Shown piece after piece: positions 1 to 8,552 of a stretch of 64,000 bases of DNA. Source of the stretch: Acuticoccus sp039034015 (GTDB lineage Bacteria; Pseudomonadota; Alphaproteobacteria; Rhizobiales; Amorphaceae); assembly GCA_039034015.1 (NCBI GenBank), contig JBCCBM010000002.1, positions 372,001 through 436,000 of the forward strand, given 5' to 3'. Both the position numbers and the translations under genes were made by a program. A model generated the notes under the pieces. That model did not search any database. It saw only the letters and a program-made list of their open reading frames with translations, and was not told where the DNA came from. Within the stretch, counting starts at the first letter, position 1. The number at the start of each line of letters is the position of its first letter.

Positions 1-709
1 TGGTGGCGATGATTTGGGGCGAGATCCAGCGCGTGCGCATCGCCTCCAAGACGTTGGGGAAGTAATGGCTGATGAAATCGTGGTGGATCCGGCCTTCCAC
101 GGTCAGCGTGTCATAGAACCCTTCGTGGCCCTCGATGAATTCTTCGATCGCGACGGGGGCGCCATCGGCAAGCCCGCATTCGCCGCCAACGGCCTCCAGC
201 TCGCCAGGATTGTTGGCGCGAAAGGTGCCCTTTGCGCCGGCGGCCGCCCGGGGTTTGAGGATCACCGGGTAGCCAAAGGTCTTGGCAAAGTCGCGCGCCT
301 CTTCCATGGAGGTGATGCCGGCGGAGGCGGCGGTGGGGACGCCCGCCTGGCGCAACACCTCTTTCATGGCCACCTTGTCGCGGCACAGGTACGCGGTGCG
401 GGAGGTGATGCCGGGAATGTGGGTGCGCTCGCGAACGTGGGCGGCGGGCAGGATGTGGGCCTCAACGGTCGCCTCCAGCCGGTCCACCCAAAAATTTTTC
501 TGCGCCTCGCGGACGGCCCACTCGAGGGCACCCTCGTCGGTGACGGAGGCGATCTGTTGGTAGCCGGACAGCCAACCGCGCACGTCAGCATCCAGCCACT
601 CGTAGGGGCGCTCGCCGACGCCGTAGACGTTTGCGCCAATGGCCTTCAGCGCCCGCACGAACTCGCGCTGGTTGCTGGGGAAGGCGGGTTCGATGAGAAG
701 GATGTTCAC
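1..709 (-). CDS. ATP-grasp ligase, 3' part cut by window edge
   Basis: The minus-strand frame opens at a GTG (709-707) and runs off the left edge after 236 codons with no stop. The N-terminus reads VNILLIEPAFPSNQREF, a typical pre-ATP-grasp Rossmann start. Further on, VILKPRAAAGAKGTF matches the ATP-binding lysine and glycine-rich loop of ATP-grasp carboxylate-amine/thiol ligases, followed by the acidic stretch AIEEFIEGHEGF. The family joins a carboxylate to an amine through an acyl-phosphate; the substrate cannot be told. It is the last visible gene of the minus-strand amidoligase/esterase cluster, 22 bp after the preceding gene. The start is chosen because homologous N-termini begin with this beta strand. 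Confidence 0.8.
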   Translation of the reverse strand, partial: MNILLIEPAFPSNQREFVRALKAIGANVYGVGERPYEWLDADVRGWLSGYQQIASVTDEGALEWAVREAQKNFWVDRLEATVEAHILPAAHVRERTHIPGITSRTAYLCRDKVAMKEVLRQAGVPTAASAGITSMEEARDFAKTFGYPVILKPRAAAGAKGTFRANNPGELEAVGGECGLADGAPVAIEEFIEGHEGFYDTLTVEGRIHHDFISHYFPNVLEAMRTRWISPQIIAT

Positions 710-731
710 AAGAAAACTTTCGCGTCCTCAA

Positions 732-1259
732 TCAGTGGTGCGAAGGGTGGTGGGTTGCATCGGCGTAGCCGCGGGCGCGCGCATAAAGCATCCGCTGGTG
801 GCGCGTCAAAAGCGGGGCGGTCTTGAGATGTGCGTTGAGGTGGACCGCGCGCAGCTGCGCCTCGATCCGCGCCGCTTTCTGGGTGGCGGCGGACACGGCG
901 CTTGGCTGGGCATCACCGTCGAACAAATCGTCGAGGGACACCTCCGCGGCGATCAGCGCTTCACCGAGGGGGATCGCCTTGGCCAGCATCCCCTGGCGAA
1001 TGGCGCGCACATCTTCCACCACATCCGGCGAAAGGCGCAGCGTTTGGGCAAGCTCCAAAACGTGAAGGGGTCCCGGCCAGCCGTTCAATTCGGCACTCAG
1101 CGCATAGCCCAGACCCTCGCCCCGGCGAAGTGCCTCGATCCGCGATGCGGGAAGCGCGGCAATGGCTTGTTCGTGGGCTCCGGCGTAGGGGGCGGTCTCC
1201 TGCGCGCACGCGCCCGCGGCGGACCATGCCAACAACGCGGCGATGATGATCAGCTTCAT
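732..1259 (-). CDS. Spy/CpxP-like periplasmic protein
   Basis: A 175-residue protein whose N-terminus MKLIIIAALLAWSAAGACAQ is a clear Sec signal peptide cleaved near AQ-ET. The mature part is helical and holds the LxLSPDVVEDVRAI and PLGEALIAAE segments plus a late LTRHQ motif, the pattern of Spy/CpxP-type (heavy-metal-resistance domain) periplasmic chaperones. The start at 1259 is preferred over an upstream one because AAGGGGG lies about 5 bases upstream and the signal peptide then starts correctly. It sits 26 bp after an esterase in the amidoligase cluster, so it may act on that cluster's periplasmic product, but this is inference. Confidence 0.7.
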   Translation of the reverse strand: MKLIIIAALLAWSAAGACAQETAPYAGAHEQAIAALPASRIEALRRGEGLGYALSAELNGWPGPLHVLELAQTLRLSPDVVEDVRAIRQGMLAKAIPLGEALIAAEVSLDDLFDGDAQPSAVSAATQKAARIEAQLRAVHLNAHLKTAPLLTRHQRMLYARARGYADATHHPSHH

Positions 1260-1285
1260 TGTGTCCCCCTTTGCGCCGGCGCCGC

Positions 1286-2020
1286 TCACCGCGTCAGCTC
1301 GTCAAGATAAAGTGGAAGCATTTTGCGCCATGTGGGCCAGTCATGGTCCCACTCGGGGCCCCACGGGTCGATGCGGTTGGGGACGCCCTTTGCGCCAAGG
1401 ACGCCGCCAAGGCGCCAGGCTTCGTCCGGATTTTCCCAACGGCCCTGACCGTAGGCCATCAAAATGAAGCGGCTGCGGAGCTTGTCGAGGAGCGGGCCAT
1501 CAAGGTTGGGCACGAAGGCGAGGGGGGAGGCGAAGTAAAAATCGCCGACGCCGCGGAAGCCGAGCAAGGTTTCAAGGTCGTAGGTGCCGCTCATGCCGAT
1601 GGCGGCTTTGAACGCCCATGGGTAGCGGCAGGTGACCGCGGTTGCCTTGAAGGCGCCGATGGAGGCGCCGGCGGCGATGACTTCGATTTCATCGGAATGG
1701 CAGTCATTGCGGATGGCGGGGACGACCTCGTGGGCGATAAATTCTTCAAACCCGTTGAGGAGCCAGCAGCGGTGTTCTTCAGAGCCCCATTTGGCCGCGA
1801 GGGCGCGGCCGGCGATGGAGTCGATCGAATAGACCTTGATGCGCCCCGCATCGATGAGCGGCGCCAGTGCGCCAATCATGTGCATGCGTTCCACCTCTTC
1901 CGCATCGCCGCCAGCGGTGGGGAAGAGGAGCACCGGCTGCCCGTAATGCCCCCAGCGAACCAGGTTGATGTGGTGGTCGACCCGGGGGGAATACCAGCTA
2001 GAAGCCGTCTTTGTCGCCAT
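1286..2020 (-). CDS. alpha/beta-hydrolase esterase
   Basis: A 244-residue alpha/beta-hydrolase of the putative-esterase (esterase D / PF00756-like) type. The nucleophile elbow is GASIGAFKA (catalytic Ser); an early strand is QPVLLFPTAGGD, and late residues EWDHDWPTWR supply the likely catalytic His region. No signal peptide is seen, so it is probably cytoplasmic. It overlaps the upstream ATP-grasp gene by 23 bp, which implies translational coupling. A second, larger esterase of the same superfamily lies two genes upstream. The substrate is unknown; it may hydrolyse an ester or activated intermediate made by the neighbouring ligases. Confidence 0.75.
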   Translation of the reverse strand: MATKTASSWYSPRVDHHINLVRWGHYGQPVLLFPTAGGDAEEVERMHMIGALAPLIDAGRIKVYSIDSIAGRALAAKWGSEEHRCWLLNGFEEFIAHEVVPAIRNDCHSDEIEVIAAGASIGAFKATAVTCRYPWAFKAAIGMSGTYDLETLLGFRGVGDFYFASPLAFVPNLDGPLLDKLRSRFILMAYGQGRWENPDEAWRLGGVLGAKGVPNRIDPWGPEWDHDWPTWRKMLPLYLDELTR

Positions 2021-3254
2021 GCTTGCCTTCTTGTTCGCGCCAGAGTTGGACGCGATCGAAGAACAGCTCTGTGAATTCTTCGATCTCGTGTTTGGGGAAG
2101 AGCGCGGTTACCTTCTGGCGCACCGCATCCTTGAATTTTGCACTGCCGAAGAATTCGTACGCCAACTCGTCCAGATGCGGCAGATGGGTTTGGCAAAACT
2201 CGCGGAACCGCTCGGTCTCGTAGCGCTCGTGGGCAATCTTTGCGTATTCGGCCAGGCGCTCGTGGAGCGGCAAGTCCTGGTCGGCGATCGCGATATATGG
2301 GTCCCAGTCGAGGGTTTTGCGCATCGGCCGGTCGGTGGCCCCGTTGAACAGCGACCAGCGAAGGTTCGCTTTGATGAGCCACGGGAAGTGGTAGTGCAGG
2401 CTCGTCACCTGGCTGTCGGGGCAGGCGTTGGCAAAGTCGATCGGGTGCCAGGTGCCCTGGCGCAGCAGCGCCTCGCAAGAGTTAAAATCCCAGCCGAAGA
2501 AGGTGTTGATGGTGGCTGTGGTTTGCTCAAGCACCTTTGCGTCGTCATCGGACAGGAAGTCGATGTCCATGCGGTAACGGTCGTGGAGCGGGGCGGTCGG
2601 ATCGTAATTCACCTCTCGAAATTGTGGGCCGAGGCCGACGCAGCGCACAAATTTTTCGTAGGGCAGGACGGCGGCCTGGAGGTTCATGACCTCGGTGCCG
2701 GACTCGTCGTAGGCCTTTTGGATGTCGGCGGCGTTGTTGATTTTTGAAACGCCCTTCCACCCACCACCGTGGTACGGCTTCATGAAGAAGGGGTAACCGA
2801 TTTTGTCGCCAATCTCGCCAAGATCAAACATCTTTGCGTATTGGCGGAGCGTCGCCTCAAGGTCGTCCGTCACATCGTAGGACTTGGGCGGCAGCATCCA
2901 CGTTTCTGGAATGGGAAGGCCGAGCCGCATCATCGCCACATACGATGTGTGCTTCTCGTTGGATTGCAGCGACCAGGGGTTGTTGTAAACGTAAAGGTCG
3001 TTGAGGACGATTGCCTTTTTGATCCACTCGCGACTGGTGGAATACCAGTGGGTCAGCCGGTCAATCACAACGTCATACTTGACCGGCTGGGCGAGGGAAA
3101 ACGGCTCGATGGTGACGCGCTCGGTGTGGAAGTCGAGGCGTTTGCCGTCCACCTCAATGTCGAGCTTCAACTCGTTGAACAGGTGCTCGAAGCAAATGGG
3201 CCAACAAATGTCGGCCCCCAGCGACAAGCCAATCTCGATCGTCCGATCCGCCAA
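1998..3254 (-). CDS. RimK/glutathione-synthetase-like ATP-grasp protein
   Basis: A 418-residue ATP-grasp protein. After an N-terminal domain, the fold's lid and binding strand appear as GYPFFMKPYHGGGWKGVSKI, and the metal/ATP region as GWDFNSCEALLRQGTWHPIDFANACPD (the usual E-x-N is replaced by an I-D-F-A-N arrangement). The family forms amide or ester bonds via acyl-phosphates. The start is TTG at 3254, with AGGGAGGG ending about 4 bases upstream; no better ATG exists. It overlaps the esterase downstream by 23 bp and follows another esterase after 60 bp. Together with the GCS2 ligase it suggests a small amide or peptide metabolite pathway. Confidence 0.8.
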   Translation of the reverse strand: MADRTIEIGLSLGADICWPICFEHLFNELKLDIEVDGKRLDFHTERVTIEPFSLAQPVKYDVVIDRLTHWYSTSREWIKKAIVLNDLYVYNNPWSLQSNEKHTSYVAMMRLGLPIPETWMLPPKSYDVTDDLEATLRQYAKMFDLGEIGDKIGYPFFMKPYHGGGWKGVSKINNAADIQKAYDESGTEVMNLQAAVLPYEKFVRCVGLGPQFREVNYDPTAPLHDRYRMDIDFLSDDDAKVLEQTTATINTFFGWDFNSCEALLRQGTWHPIDFANACPDSQVTSLHYHFPWLIKANLRWSLFNGATDRPMRKTLDWDPYIAIADQDLPLHERLAEYAKIAHERYETERFREFCQTHLPHLDELAYEFFGSAKFKDAVRQKVTALFPKHEIEEFTELFFDRVQLWREQEGKHGDKDGF

Positions 3255-3262
3255 AAGACCCT

Positions 3263-3288
3263 CCCTTGCGGTAACGCCCCCGCAAGGG
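3263..3288 (-). terminator. hairpin between two cluster genes
   Basis: Perfect 9-bp arms CCCTTGCGG (3263-3271) and CCGCAAGGG (3280-3288) enclose an 8-base loop. On the minus strand the hairpin is followed by TCTTTT, so it could be a weak intrinsic terminator. Its second arm also abuts the Shine-Dalgarno sequence of the TTG-initiated ATP-grasp gene, so it may instead limit that gene's translation. Confidence 0.4.
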
Positions 3289-3314
3289 GCCGCGCATCCT
3301 TGAGTTAACGCAAA

Positions 3315-4496
3315 TCAATCGTTTCGGTTCAGCACCCACATCAGCCCATCGCGCAGCTGGTCGCGCCAGTTGTGCCAATGGTGCCCGTCCCACGACGAGC
3401 GGAAGGAGACCTTGGCGCCTTTGCGCTCCAAGAAGCCGGCGAGGGACTTGTTTTGGTCCGCCAGCCCCTCCAGCTCGCCGGTGGACACAAAAGCGCGAAC
3501 CCCGTCAAACGTTGCCTGCCGCTCGGCGGCGCGCACAAAGCGGGCGACCCGGTGAAACACAGGGTGCGCCCGGTTGCGCAGCGTCTTCTCATCCAGAATG
3601 AATGAGCCGGATTTCAACACCAGCCCGCCAAAACAGCCCGGGAAGCGCACCGCCGTTGACAAGGACGCCACCGCCCCAAGGCTTGCGCCCAGGAGCGCGC
3701 GGTCCTTGGCGCGGGCGGAGAGGGCAAGGCGCGATTGCAGCGCCGGCAACAGCTCCTTCACCACATAGCGCGCATGGCGCCGGCCCCGCGGGTATTCACC
3801 CATTCGGTCAAGGCTTTGGATGAGCGCCACCACGCACGGCGGGATGTCGCCAGCGGCAATCAAGTTGTCGAGCGAGGTTGCAAGGTGCGCGTAGGTGACG
3901 AAATCGTCCCCATCGTGGATGATGACGAGGGGGTAGGCGTTCTCTGCGTTGTAGTTCGGCGGCAAATACACCTGCTCGCGGCGGATTTCTTGGAACACGT
4001 CGCTTTTGACGTCAAACGGATCAATGCGGCCTTTGGGGTTGCCTTTGTCTTCGGTCCAGTGGGGGCGGGCGTAGCCGTAGGTGCAGCAGACGGAGTTGTC
4101 ACCGAAGGGATCGGCGGCGGTGACGGGGTTTTGGCCGTCAAGGTGCCACTCTTCGTGCCCGCCGCGGTGGAGGGCAAGCTTATATTCAAAGCGCCCGCCG
4201 TCCTTCACGTCCATGCGCATCAGCCAAAGGTCCGTGCCAGGGACGCGGTGGAATGGCTCACGGTCGATGCCAGCGTGGATCCAGCGCACAAGCTCCACCC
4301 GCTCCGCCTCGCCGCGAAAGGCGAAGAGCGCGACGCCAGGCTCCACAAGCGGAAAGGTGTGATCGGCCAGGAACGCGTCGATGGCTTCTTGGGTGGGGAG
4401 GCCATCAGCCAGCAAGGCGGCCGCATCCGGGTGCAGGCGGCCGTTGATGGCGAAGGCCGCCGCGGACGCACCGGGGATCTCGGTATGGATCGTCAT
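3315..4496 (-). CDS. enterochelin-esterase-like alpha/beta hydrolase
   Basis: A 393-residue esterase of the Fes/putative-esterase family. The N-terminal half carries a beta-sandwich/early-set-like region (FAFRGEAERVELVRWI, then FEYKLALHRGG). The C-terminal half is the hydrolase domain, with LVIIHDGDDF, the nucleophile elbow LLGASLGAVASLS, and a final GHHWHNWRDQL holding the catalytic His. This two-part layout matches Fes-like enzymes that hydrolyse esters or amides of peptide-like products. ATG at 4496 is chosen because GGAGG lies about 7 bases upstream; the frame is open further upstream but that part looks non-coding. It lies 119 bp downstream of the carboxylate-amine ligase. Confidence 0.8.
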   Translation of the reverse strand: MTIHTEIPGASAAAFAINGRLHPDAAALLADGLPTQEAIDAFLADHTFPLVEPGVALFAFRGEAERVELVRWIHAGIDREPFHRVPGTDLWLMRMDVKDGGRFEYKLALHRGGHEEWHLDGQNPVTAADPFGDNSVCCTYGYARPHWTEDKGNPKGRIDPFDVKSDVFQEIRREQVYLPPNYNAENAYPLVIIHDGDDFVTYAHLATSLDNLIAAGDIPPCVVALIQSLDRMGEYPRGRRHARYVVKELLPALQSRLALSARAKDRALLGASLGAVASLSTAVRFPGCFGGLVLKSGSFILDEKTLRNRAHPVFHRVARFVRAAERQATFDGVRAFVSTGELEGLADQNKSLAGFLERKGAKVSFRSSWDGHHWHNWRDQLRDGLMWVLNRND

Positions 4497-4615
4497 GGCA
4501 CGGCCTCCGTTCGGGTTGCACTGCAACAATGGCACAGTCTGCCCGTGCACGCTGTTGCGGACGGCGCACATGGCCCCGCTCTCCACGCCACACAACCCAT
4601 GAAAGGAGTTCCCTC

Positions 4616-5770
4616 CTATGCGGCGACGTCCTCCCGGGAGAAATTTTGCGTCTCTTCCACCAGCCAATCGACCACTTTGACCTGGGCCTCCCGCTCGGTC
4701 GCGCCGCCCGCCACCGCCTCATGGAAGATGGCAAGCTGCTTGTCGGCGCTGGTGCCGCGCTTGGCGATGGTTTTGGCGTGTTCGATCTCGGCAAGGCAGT
4801 CGAGCCCCACCGCGCTGTCATGCAACAACTCGGTGAGCTCGGCGATCAGATCGGCAAACGGCTTCGTGCGCTTTTGGCCAAAGTCGCCCATCTCCGCCTC
4901 GACGCCATAGCGCTGGGCGCGCCACTTGTTCTCCAGGATGAGGATGCGCCGATAGTGCCGCCAGCGCTGGTTGTTTTTGCGAAGGTTGAGCAAAAACGCC
5001 AGGATCGATTGGTAAAGCGCTGCGATGGTGAGCCCGTCTTCAAGCCGCGTACAGATGTCACAAATGCGAAGCTCAAGGGTTGGGTGGCGGTTGGAGGGAC
5101 GAAGATCCCACCAAATCTTTGATGGGTCCGTGACCATGCCTGTGGACGACAGGTCATCCAGCATTTCGGTCCAGTCGTTCCAGCTCTCAAAGATCTCTGG
5201 GAGGCCGGAGCGGGGAAGGTCGCCAATGATGATGGGGCGGAAGGCTTTGAGCCCGGTGTCAAACCCCTCCCAGAATGGCGAGGATGTCGACAGCGCCAGA
5301 AGGTGCGGCATGAAATAGCTGACCTGGCTCATGAGATCGACGCGCAGGTTCTTGTCCACAATGCCGGCGTGGACGTGCATGCCACAGATGGACATGCGGC
5401 GGGCAAGGCTGCGGTGCTCGGCGCCCAGGATGCGGTAGCGGTCAAGGTCGACGGGCTGCTGCTCGTGCCAGTGGGCCCAGGGGTGCGTGGAAGCGGCAAT
5501 CATTTTGAGGCCGTGCTCTTCGGCCGCGCCCGCAATGGCCGTGCGCAGCGCCTGCATTTCTTTCCGCGCTTCGCCCACCGTGCGGCAGACGCCTGTCCCA
5601 ATCTCCACCTGGCTTTGCAAGAATTCGTGGGTGACCTTCGGGCCCAGAATCTCCTTGCAGCGGACCATGAATTCCGACGGCTGGCGGGTGACAAGGGCGC
5701 GGGTGTCTGGATCGATGAGGAGGTATTCTTCCTCCATCCCGATGGTGATGTCCTCGCCCATGGCCGGCAT
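4616..5770 (-). CDS. GCS2-family carboxylate-amine ligase (YbdK-like)
   Basis: A 384-residue member of the glutamate-cysteine ligase family 2. The signature GMEEEYLLIDPDTRAL stands near the N-terminus, followed by EIGTGVCRTVGEA, the HVHAGI metal-site motif (SICGMHVHAGI) and the late HPTLELRICDICTRLEDG. These enzymes join glutamate or a similar acid to an amine with ATP. The start at 5770 has AAAGGAGG 5 bases upstream. It is the first gene of a six-gene minus-strand cluster with two ATP-grasp proteins and two esterases, and it is divergent from the GST gene at 5892. True glutathione synthesis is unlikely, since no canonical gshB is visible. Confidence 0.88.
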   Translation of the reverse strand: MPAMGEDITIGMEEEYLLIDPDTRALVTRQPSEFMVRCKEILGPKVTHEFLQSQVEIGTGVCRTVGEARKEMQALRTAIAGAAEEHGLKMIAASTHPWAHWHEQQPVDLDRYRILGAEHRSLARRMSICGMHVHAGIVDKNLRVDLMSQVSYFMPHLLALSTSSPFWEGFDTGLKAFRPIIIGDLPRSGLPEIFESWNDWTEMLDDLSSTGMVTDPSKIWWDLRPSNRHPTLELRICDICTRLEDGLTIAALYQSILAFLLNLRKNNQRWRHYRRILILENKWRAQRYGVEAEMGDFGQKRTKPFADLIAELTELLHDSAVGLDCLAEIEHAKTIAKRGTSADKQLAIFHEAVAGGATEREAQVKVVDWLVEETQNFSREDVAA

Positions 5771-5891
5771 CGCAACCTCCTTTCGCGCAGATGGGATGCA
5801 ATCCTTTCCATTGTTGCGCCAAAGCGCAATGGTCGGATGCTTGTCACAGCGCGCCGGCCGTGGCTTTGGTTCCGGCAAGGGGGACGCAGCC

Positions 5892-6521
5892 ATGGAATTG
5901 ACGTTTTACACCAACCCCATGTCCCGCGGCCGCATTGTCCGCTGGATGCTGGAGGAGGTGGGCGCGCCTTACGAGACCGTGCTTGTGGGCTATGGCCCCA
6001 CCATGAAGGCGCCGGATTACCTTGCGATCAACCCCATGGGGAAGGTGCCGGCGCTGCGCCACGGGCCCCACGTGGTGACCGAGGGCGCGGCCATCTGCGC
6101 CTACCTTGCCGATGCCTTCCCCGAGGCGGGCCTTGCGCCGTCCTCTGGCGCGCGGGCGGACTATTATCGCTGGCTCTTCTTCGGCGCGGGGCCCATTGAG
6201 GCGGCGGTGACGGCCAAGGGCATCAACCTTGAGCCGCCCGCCGAAAAGGCGCCCCAGGTGGGCTTTGGCACCACGGATCTGACATTTGGCACCCTTGCCG
6301 ATGCGGTGGCGGCGCGCGAGTGGCTGGGGGGCGACGCCTTTTCTGCCGCCGATGTATATTGCGCAAGCCAAGTCATGTGGGGGCTGCACTTTGGATTGAT
6401 GCCAAAGCTTGCGCCGCTGGAGGCCTATGTGGCGCGGGCAACGGCGCGCCCCGCCTTTGCCCGCGCGGCCGAAAAGGACGATGCGGCCGCCAAAACGATG
6501 CCGACGCCCGGCAGCGATTGA
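5892..6521 (+). CDS. glutathione S-transferase
   Basis: A 209-residue GST. The thioredoxin-fold N-terminus MELTFYTNPMSRGRIVRWML is followed by NPMGKVPAL with the cis-proline and EGAAICAYLADAFP, the glutathione gamma-glutamyl site. The helical C-terminal domain follows (FSAADVYCASQVMWGL). It conjugates or reduces electrophiles with glutathione in the cytosol. Its stop overlaps the start of the ceramidase-like gene (TGATG), so the two are translationally coupled. The start at 5892 fits family length. A longer frame upstream is the antisense of the GCS2 ligase and was not used. Confidence 0.9.
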   Translation: MELTFYTNPMSRGRIVRWMLEEVGAPYETVLVGYGPTMKAPDYLAINPMGKVPALRHGPHVVTEGAAICAYLADAFPEAGLAPSSGARADYYRWLFFGAGPIEAAVTAKGINLEPPAEKAPQVGFGTTDLTFGTLADAVAAREWLGGDAFSAADVYCASQVMWGLHFGLMPKLAPLEAYVARATARPAFARAAEKDDAAAKTMPTPGSD

Positions 6522-7207
6522 TGGAGCGTCTCACCCGCCAGCTCGACCTTTATTGTGAGCGGTTGGGCCCAGAGTTTTGGGCCGAACCGTTCAACGCCAT
6601 CACCAATGGCGCGTTTATTTTGGCCGCCATCACCGGCTATCTTTATGCAGATCGCAAAAACGCGGTGGATTGGCCGATCGCCGTCCTCGTCATCATCACG
6701 ACTGCGGTGGGGATTGGCTCGTTCCTCTTCCACACCTTTGCGACCGTGTGGGCCGTCATTGCCGATGTTGTGCCGATCCAGCTTTTTATTGTGTTTTACT
6801 TCGTGTTCGCGATGCGTCGCTTTGCGGGGCTCCCGTGGTGGGGCTGCGCGCTTGCAACAGTTGCGTTCATGGCGTTTTCCGTCGTCGGCGGCGGCGTCCT
6901 TGGGGACCTCTTTGGCGACCGGCTGAACGGGTCGGAGGGGTATCTCCCGCCGCTTTTGGGCCTTTTGGTGGTGGGCGGCATTTTGGTGATGGCGGGGCGC
7001 ACGGGGGCCGGCTTTTCGCTTTTGACGGCGGCGATCATCTTTGCCGTTTCGCTCACCTTCCGCACGGTGGACATGGCGGTGTGCGACGCCTTCCCCCTCG
7101 GCACACACTTTTTGTGGCACGCGCTGAACGGGCTGTTGCTCGGCTTTTTGATTGTGGCGATGGCAGCGTTTGGCCGGCCGCGCGGGCGGGCCGCCGCCGC
7201 CGACTGA
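6521..7207 (+). CDS. ceramidase-domain (alkaline ceramidase-like) membrane protein
   Basis: A 228-residue integral membrane protein with about seven hydrophobic segments. The N-terminus LDLYCERLGPEFWAEPFNAITNG is diagnostic of bacterial ceramidase-domain proteins. Conserved metal-ligand positions of the CREST superfamily are visible: GSFLFHTFATVWAVIADVVP (His, Asp) and GTHFLWHALNG (two His). The family hydrolyses amide-linked lipids in membranes; the bacterial substrate is unproven. The start overlaps the GST stop by one base. No SD separate from the GST gene is needed, consistent with coupling. Confidence 0.85.
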   Translation: MERLTRQLDLYCERLGPEFWAEPFNAITNGAFILAAITGYLYADRKNAVDWPIAVLVIITTAVGIGSFLFHTFATVWAVIADVVPIQLFIVFYFVFAMRRFAGLPWWGCALATVAFMAFSVVGGGVLGDLFGDRLNGSEGYLPPLLGLLVVGGILVMAGRTGAGFSLLTAAIIFAVSLTFRTVDMAVCDAFPLGTHFLWHALNGLLLGFLIVAMAAFGRPRGRAAAAD

Positions 7208-7336
7208 GATCACGAAACCGTGTGGCCGCGGTTCATGTGTCTGTACCGCGGCTGAACGGGCTCTGTGGGCTGCACTCTGGGGTTGTGTGAGGGCGATGAA
7301 GCGCCCCGCACAACACCTTGATGCGAAAGGCCTCCC

Positions 7337-7711
7337 ATGATCCGTCTTGCCACAGCTGCCGCCGTCATCGCCGCAACGCTCGTCCACGCCCCGGTCGCCC
7401 ATGCGAACGCGGCATGCCTTACGGCCCGCACCGCCGAACACGTCATCGACCGCAACGCCAAGGGTTTTATGCGCGCCTATCCGATGTCGAGCCTTTGCGC
7501 GATCCTTGGTGCGGGCGGGGCGCTGGCAGCCTTCAACAGCGAGGCGGAACAGCTTGAGCGCCAGCTTGGTGCGGCCGCCGCGGTGGGATGCGCCTTCTAC
7601 TGTGCGTTCTCATCGGATGCGGCGTGCGGGCATGCGGCAAAGCGCCTTGTGGGCTACGTCACCCAGTCAAAGGGCGCGGAGGCGGCGCGCAAGCGGATCT
7701 GCCGGACCTAA
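7337..7711 (+). CDS. small secreted Cys-containing protein, unknown function
   Basis: A 124-residue protein with a clean Sec signal peptide (MIRLATAAAVIAATLVHAPVAHA, cleavage after AHA). The mature part has several cysteines (ACLT, SLCAIL, GCAFYCAF, AACGHAA, RICRT) consistent with disulfides in the periplasm. I do not recognise a family. Its 3' end overlaps the convergent tpiA by 4 bp. The high GC and codon pattern match the neighbours, so it is probably a real gene. Confidence 0.6.
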   Translation: MIRLATAAAVIAATLVHAPVAHANAACLTARTAEHVIDRNAKGFMRAYPMSSLCAILGAGGALAAFNSEAEQLERQLGAAAAVGCAFYCAFSSDAACGHAAKRLVGYVTQSKGAEAARKRICRT

Positions 7712-8430
7712 GCCGCCCCGGCGATCCCCAAAAAGTCGTCGGCCTTGAGGCTTGCGCCGCCCACCAGCGCGCCGCCAACCTCGGGAACGGACAAAAGCTC
7801 GGCCGCATTGCTGGGCTTCACGCTGCCGCCATAAAGAATGGGGACGGCGGCGGCCGGAAAACGCTCGGCGAGGAAAATGCGGATGGCGGCGTGCATTGTC
7901 GCCACATCATCGGTGGAGGGCACGCGCCCGGTGCCAATGGCCCAAACCGGCTCATAGGCCACCACAAGGGTCTCTGGCGACAGCGTCTCGGGCAGCGAGC
8001 CGGCAAGTTGCGTGGTCACCACCGAAATGGCGTTCCCCGCATCGCGCTCCGCCTCGGTTTCGCCCACGCACACAATGGGGGTGAGGCCGGCGCGCTGGGC
8101 GGCCACCGCTTTTTCGGCGACCAGCGCATCAGTTTCGCCATGGTCGGTGCGCCGCTCAGAGTGGCCGACGATGATGTGGGTCGCGCCGCATGCGGCCAGC
8201 ATTTCGGCCGAAAGATCGCCGGTGTGGGCGCCCTTTGGGGCGGGATGACAATCTTGTGCGCCCACCGTGAGCGCGGCGCCCGCCGCCTTTTGCGCAAAGG
8301 CCATCAACAACACGGCCGGCGGGCACACGATGAGCGACACGCCTTCTGGCGCGGGTGCGGCGATCATTTTGGAAAACTCCTCCATCGCGGCGGGGTCGCC
8401 ATTCATCTTCCAGTTTCCGGCAATGATCAT
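7708..8430 (-). CDS. tpiA: triosephosphate isomerase
   Basis: A 240-residue glycolytic enzyme interconverting DHAP and glyceraldehyde 3-phosphate. All catalytic signatures are present: GNWKMNG (Asn, Lys), GHSERR (catalytic His), VVAYEPVWAIGTG (catalytic Glu and flexible loop 6) and LYGGSVK (phosphate loop). The start at 8430 gives the standard N-terminus MIIAGNWKMNG; the longer open frame upstream lies in the ppiD promoter region. It is divergent from ppiD, the arrangement common in Rhizobiales. Confidence 0.97.
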   Translation of the reverse strand: MIIAGNWKMNGDPAAMEEFSKMIAAPAPEGVSLIVCPPAVLLMAFAQKAAGAALTVGAQDCHPAPKGAHTGDLSAEMLAACGATHIIVGHSERRTDHGETDALVAEKAVAAQRAGLTPIVCVGETEAERDAGNAISVVTTQLAGSLPETLSPETLVVAYEPVWAIGTGRVPSTDDVATMHAAIRIFLAERFPAAAVPILYGGSVKPSNAAELLSVPEVGGALVGGASLKADDFLGIAGAA

Positions 8431-8552
8431 CGCGGGGCCTTTGCAATTGTCGCGCAAGTTTGGCAGTTGGGAGCGCGGGTCGATGACCGCAGTAGCCCCA
8501 ATTGTCCGGCCTGGCGAGACCCTCGCCACGCCCAACCAAAGACGTGCGTGCC

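Noticed and set aside
14..826. Long plus-strand frame (270 codons) at the left edge
   Set aside because: It is the antisense of the partial ATP-grasp gene and the end of the Spy-like gene; only the minus-strand frames show family motifs.
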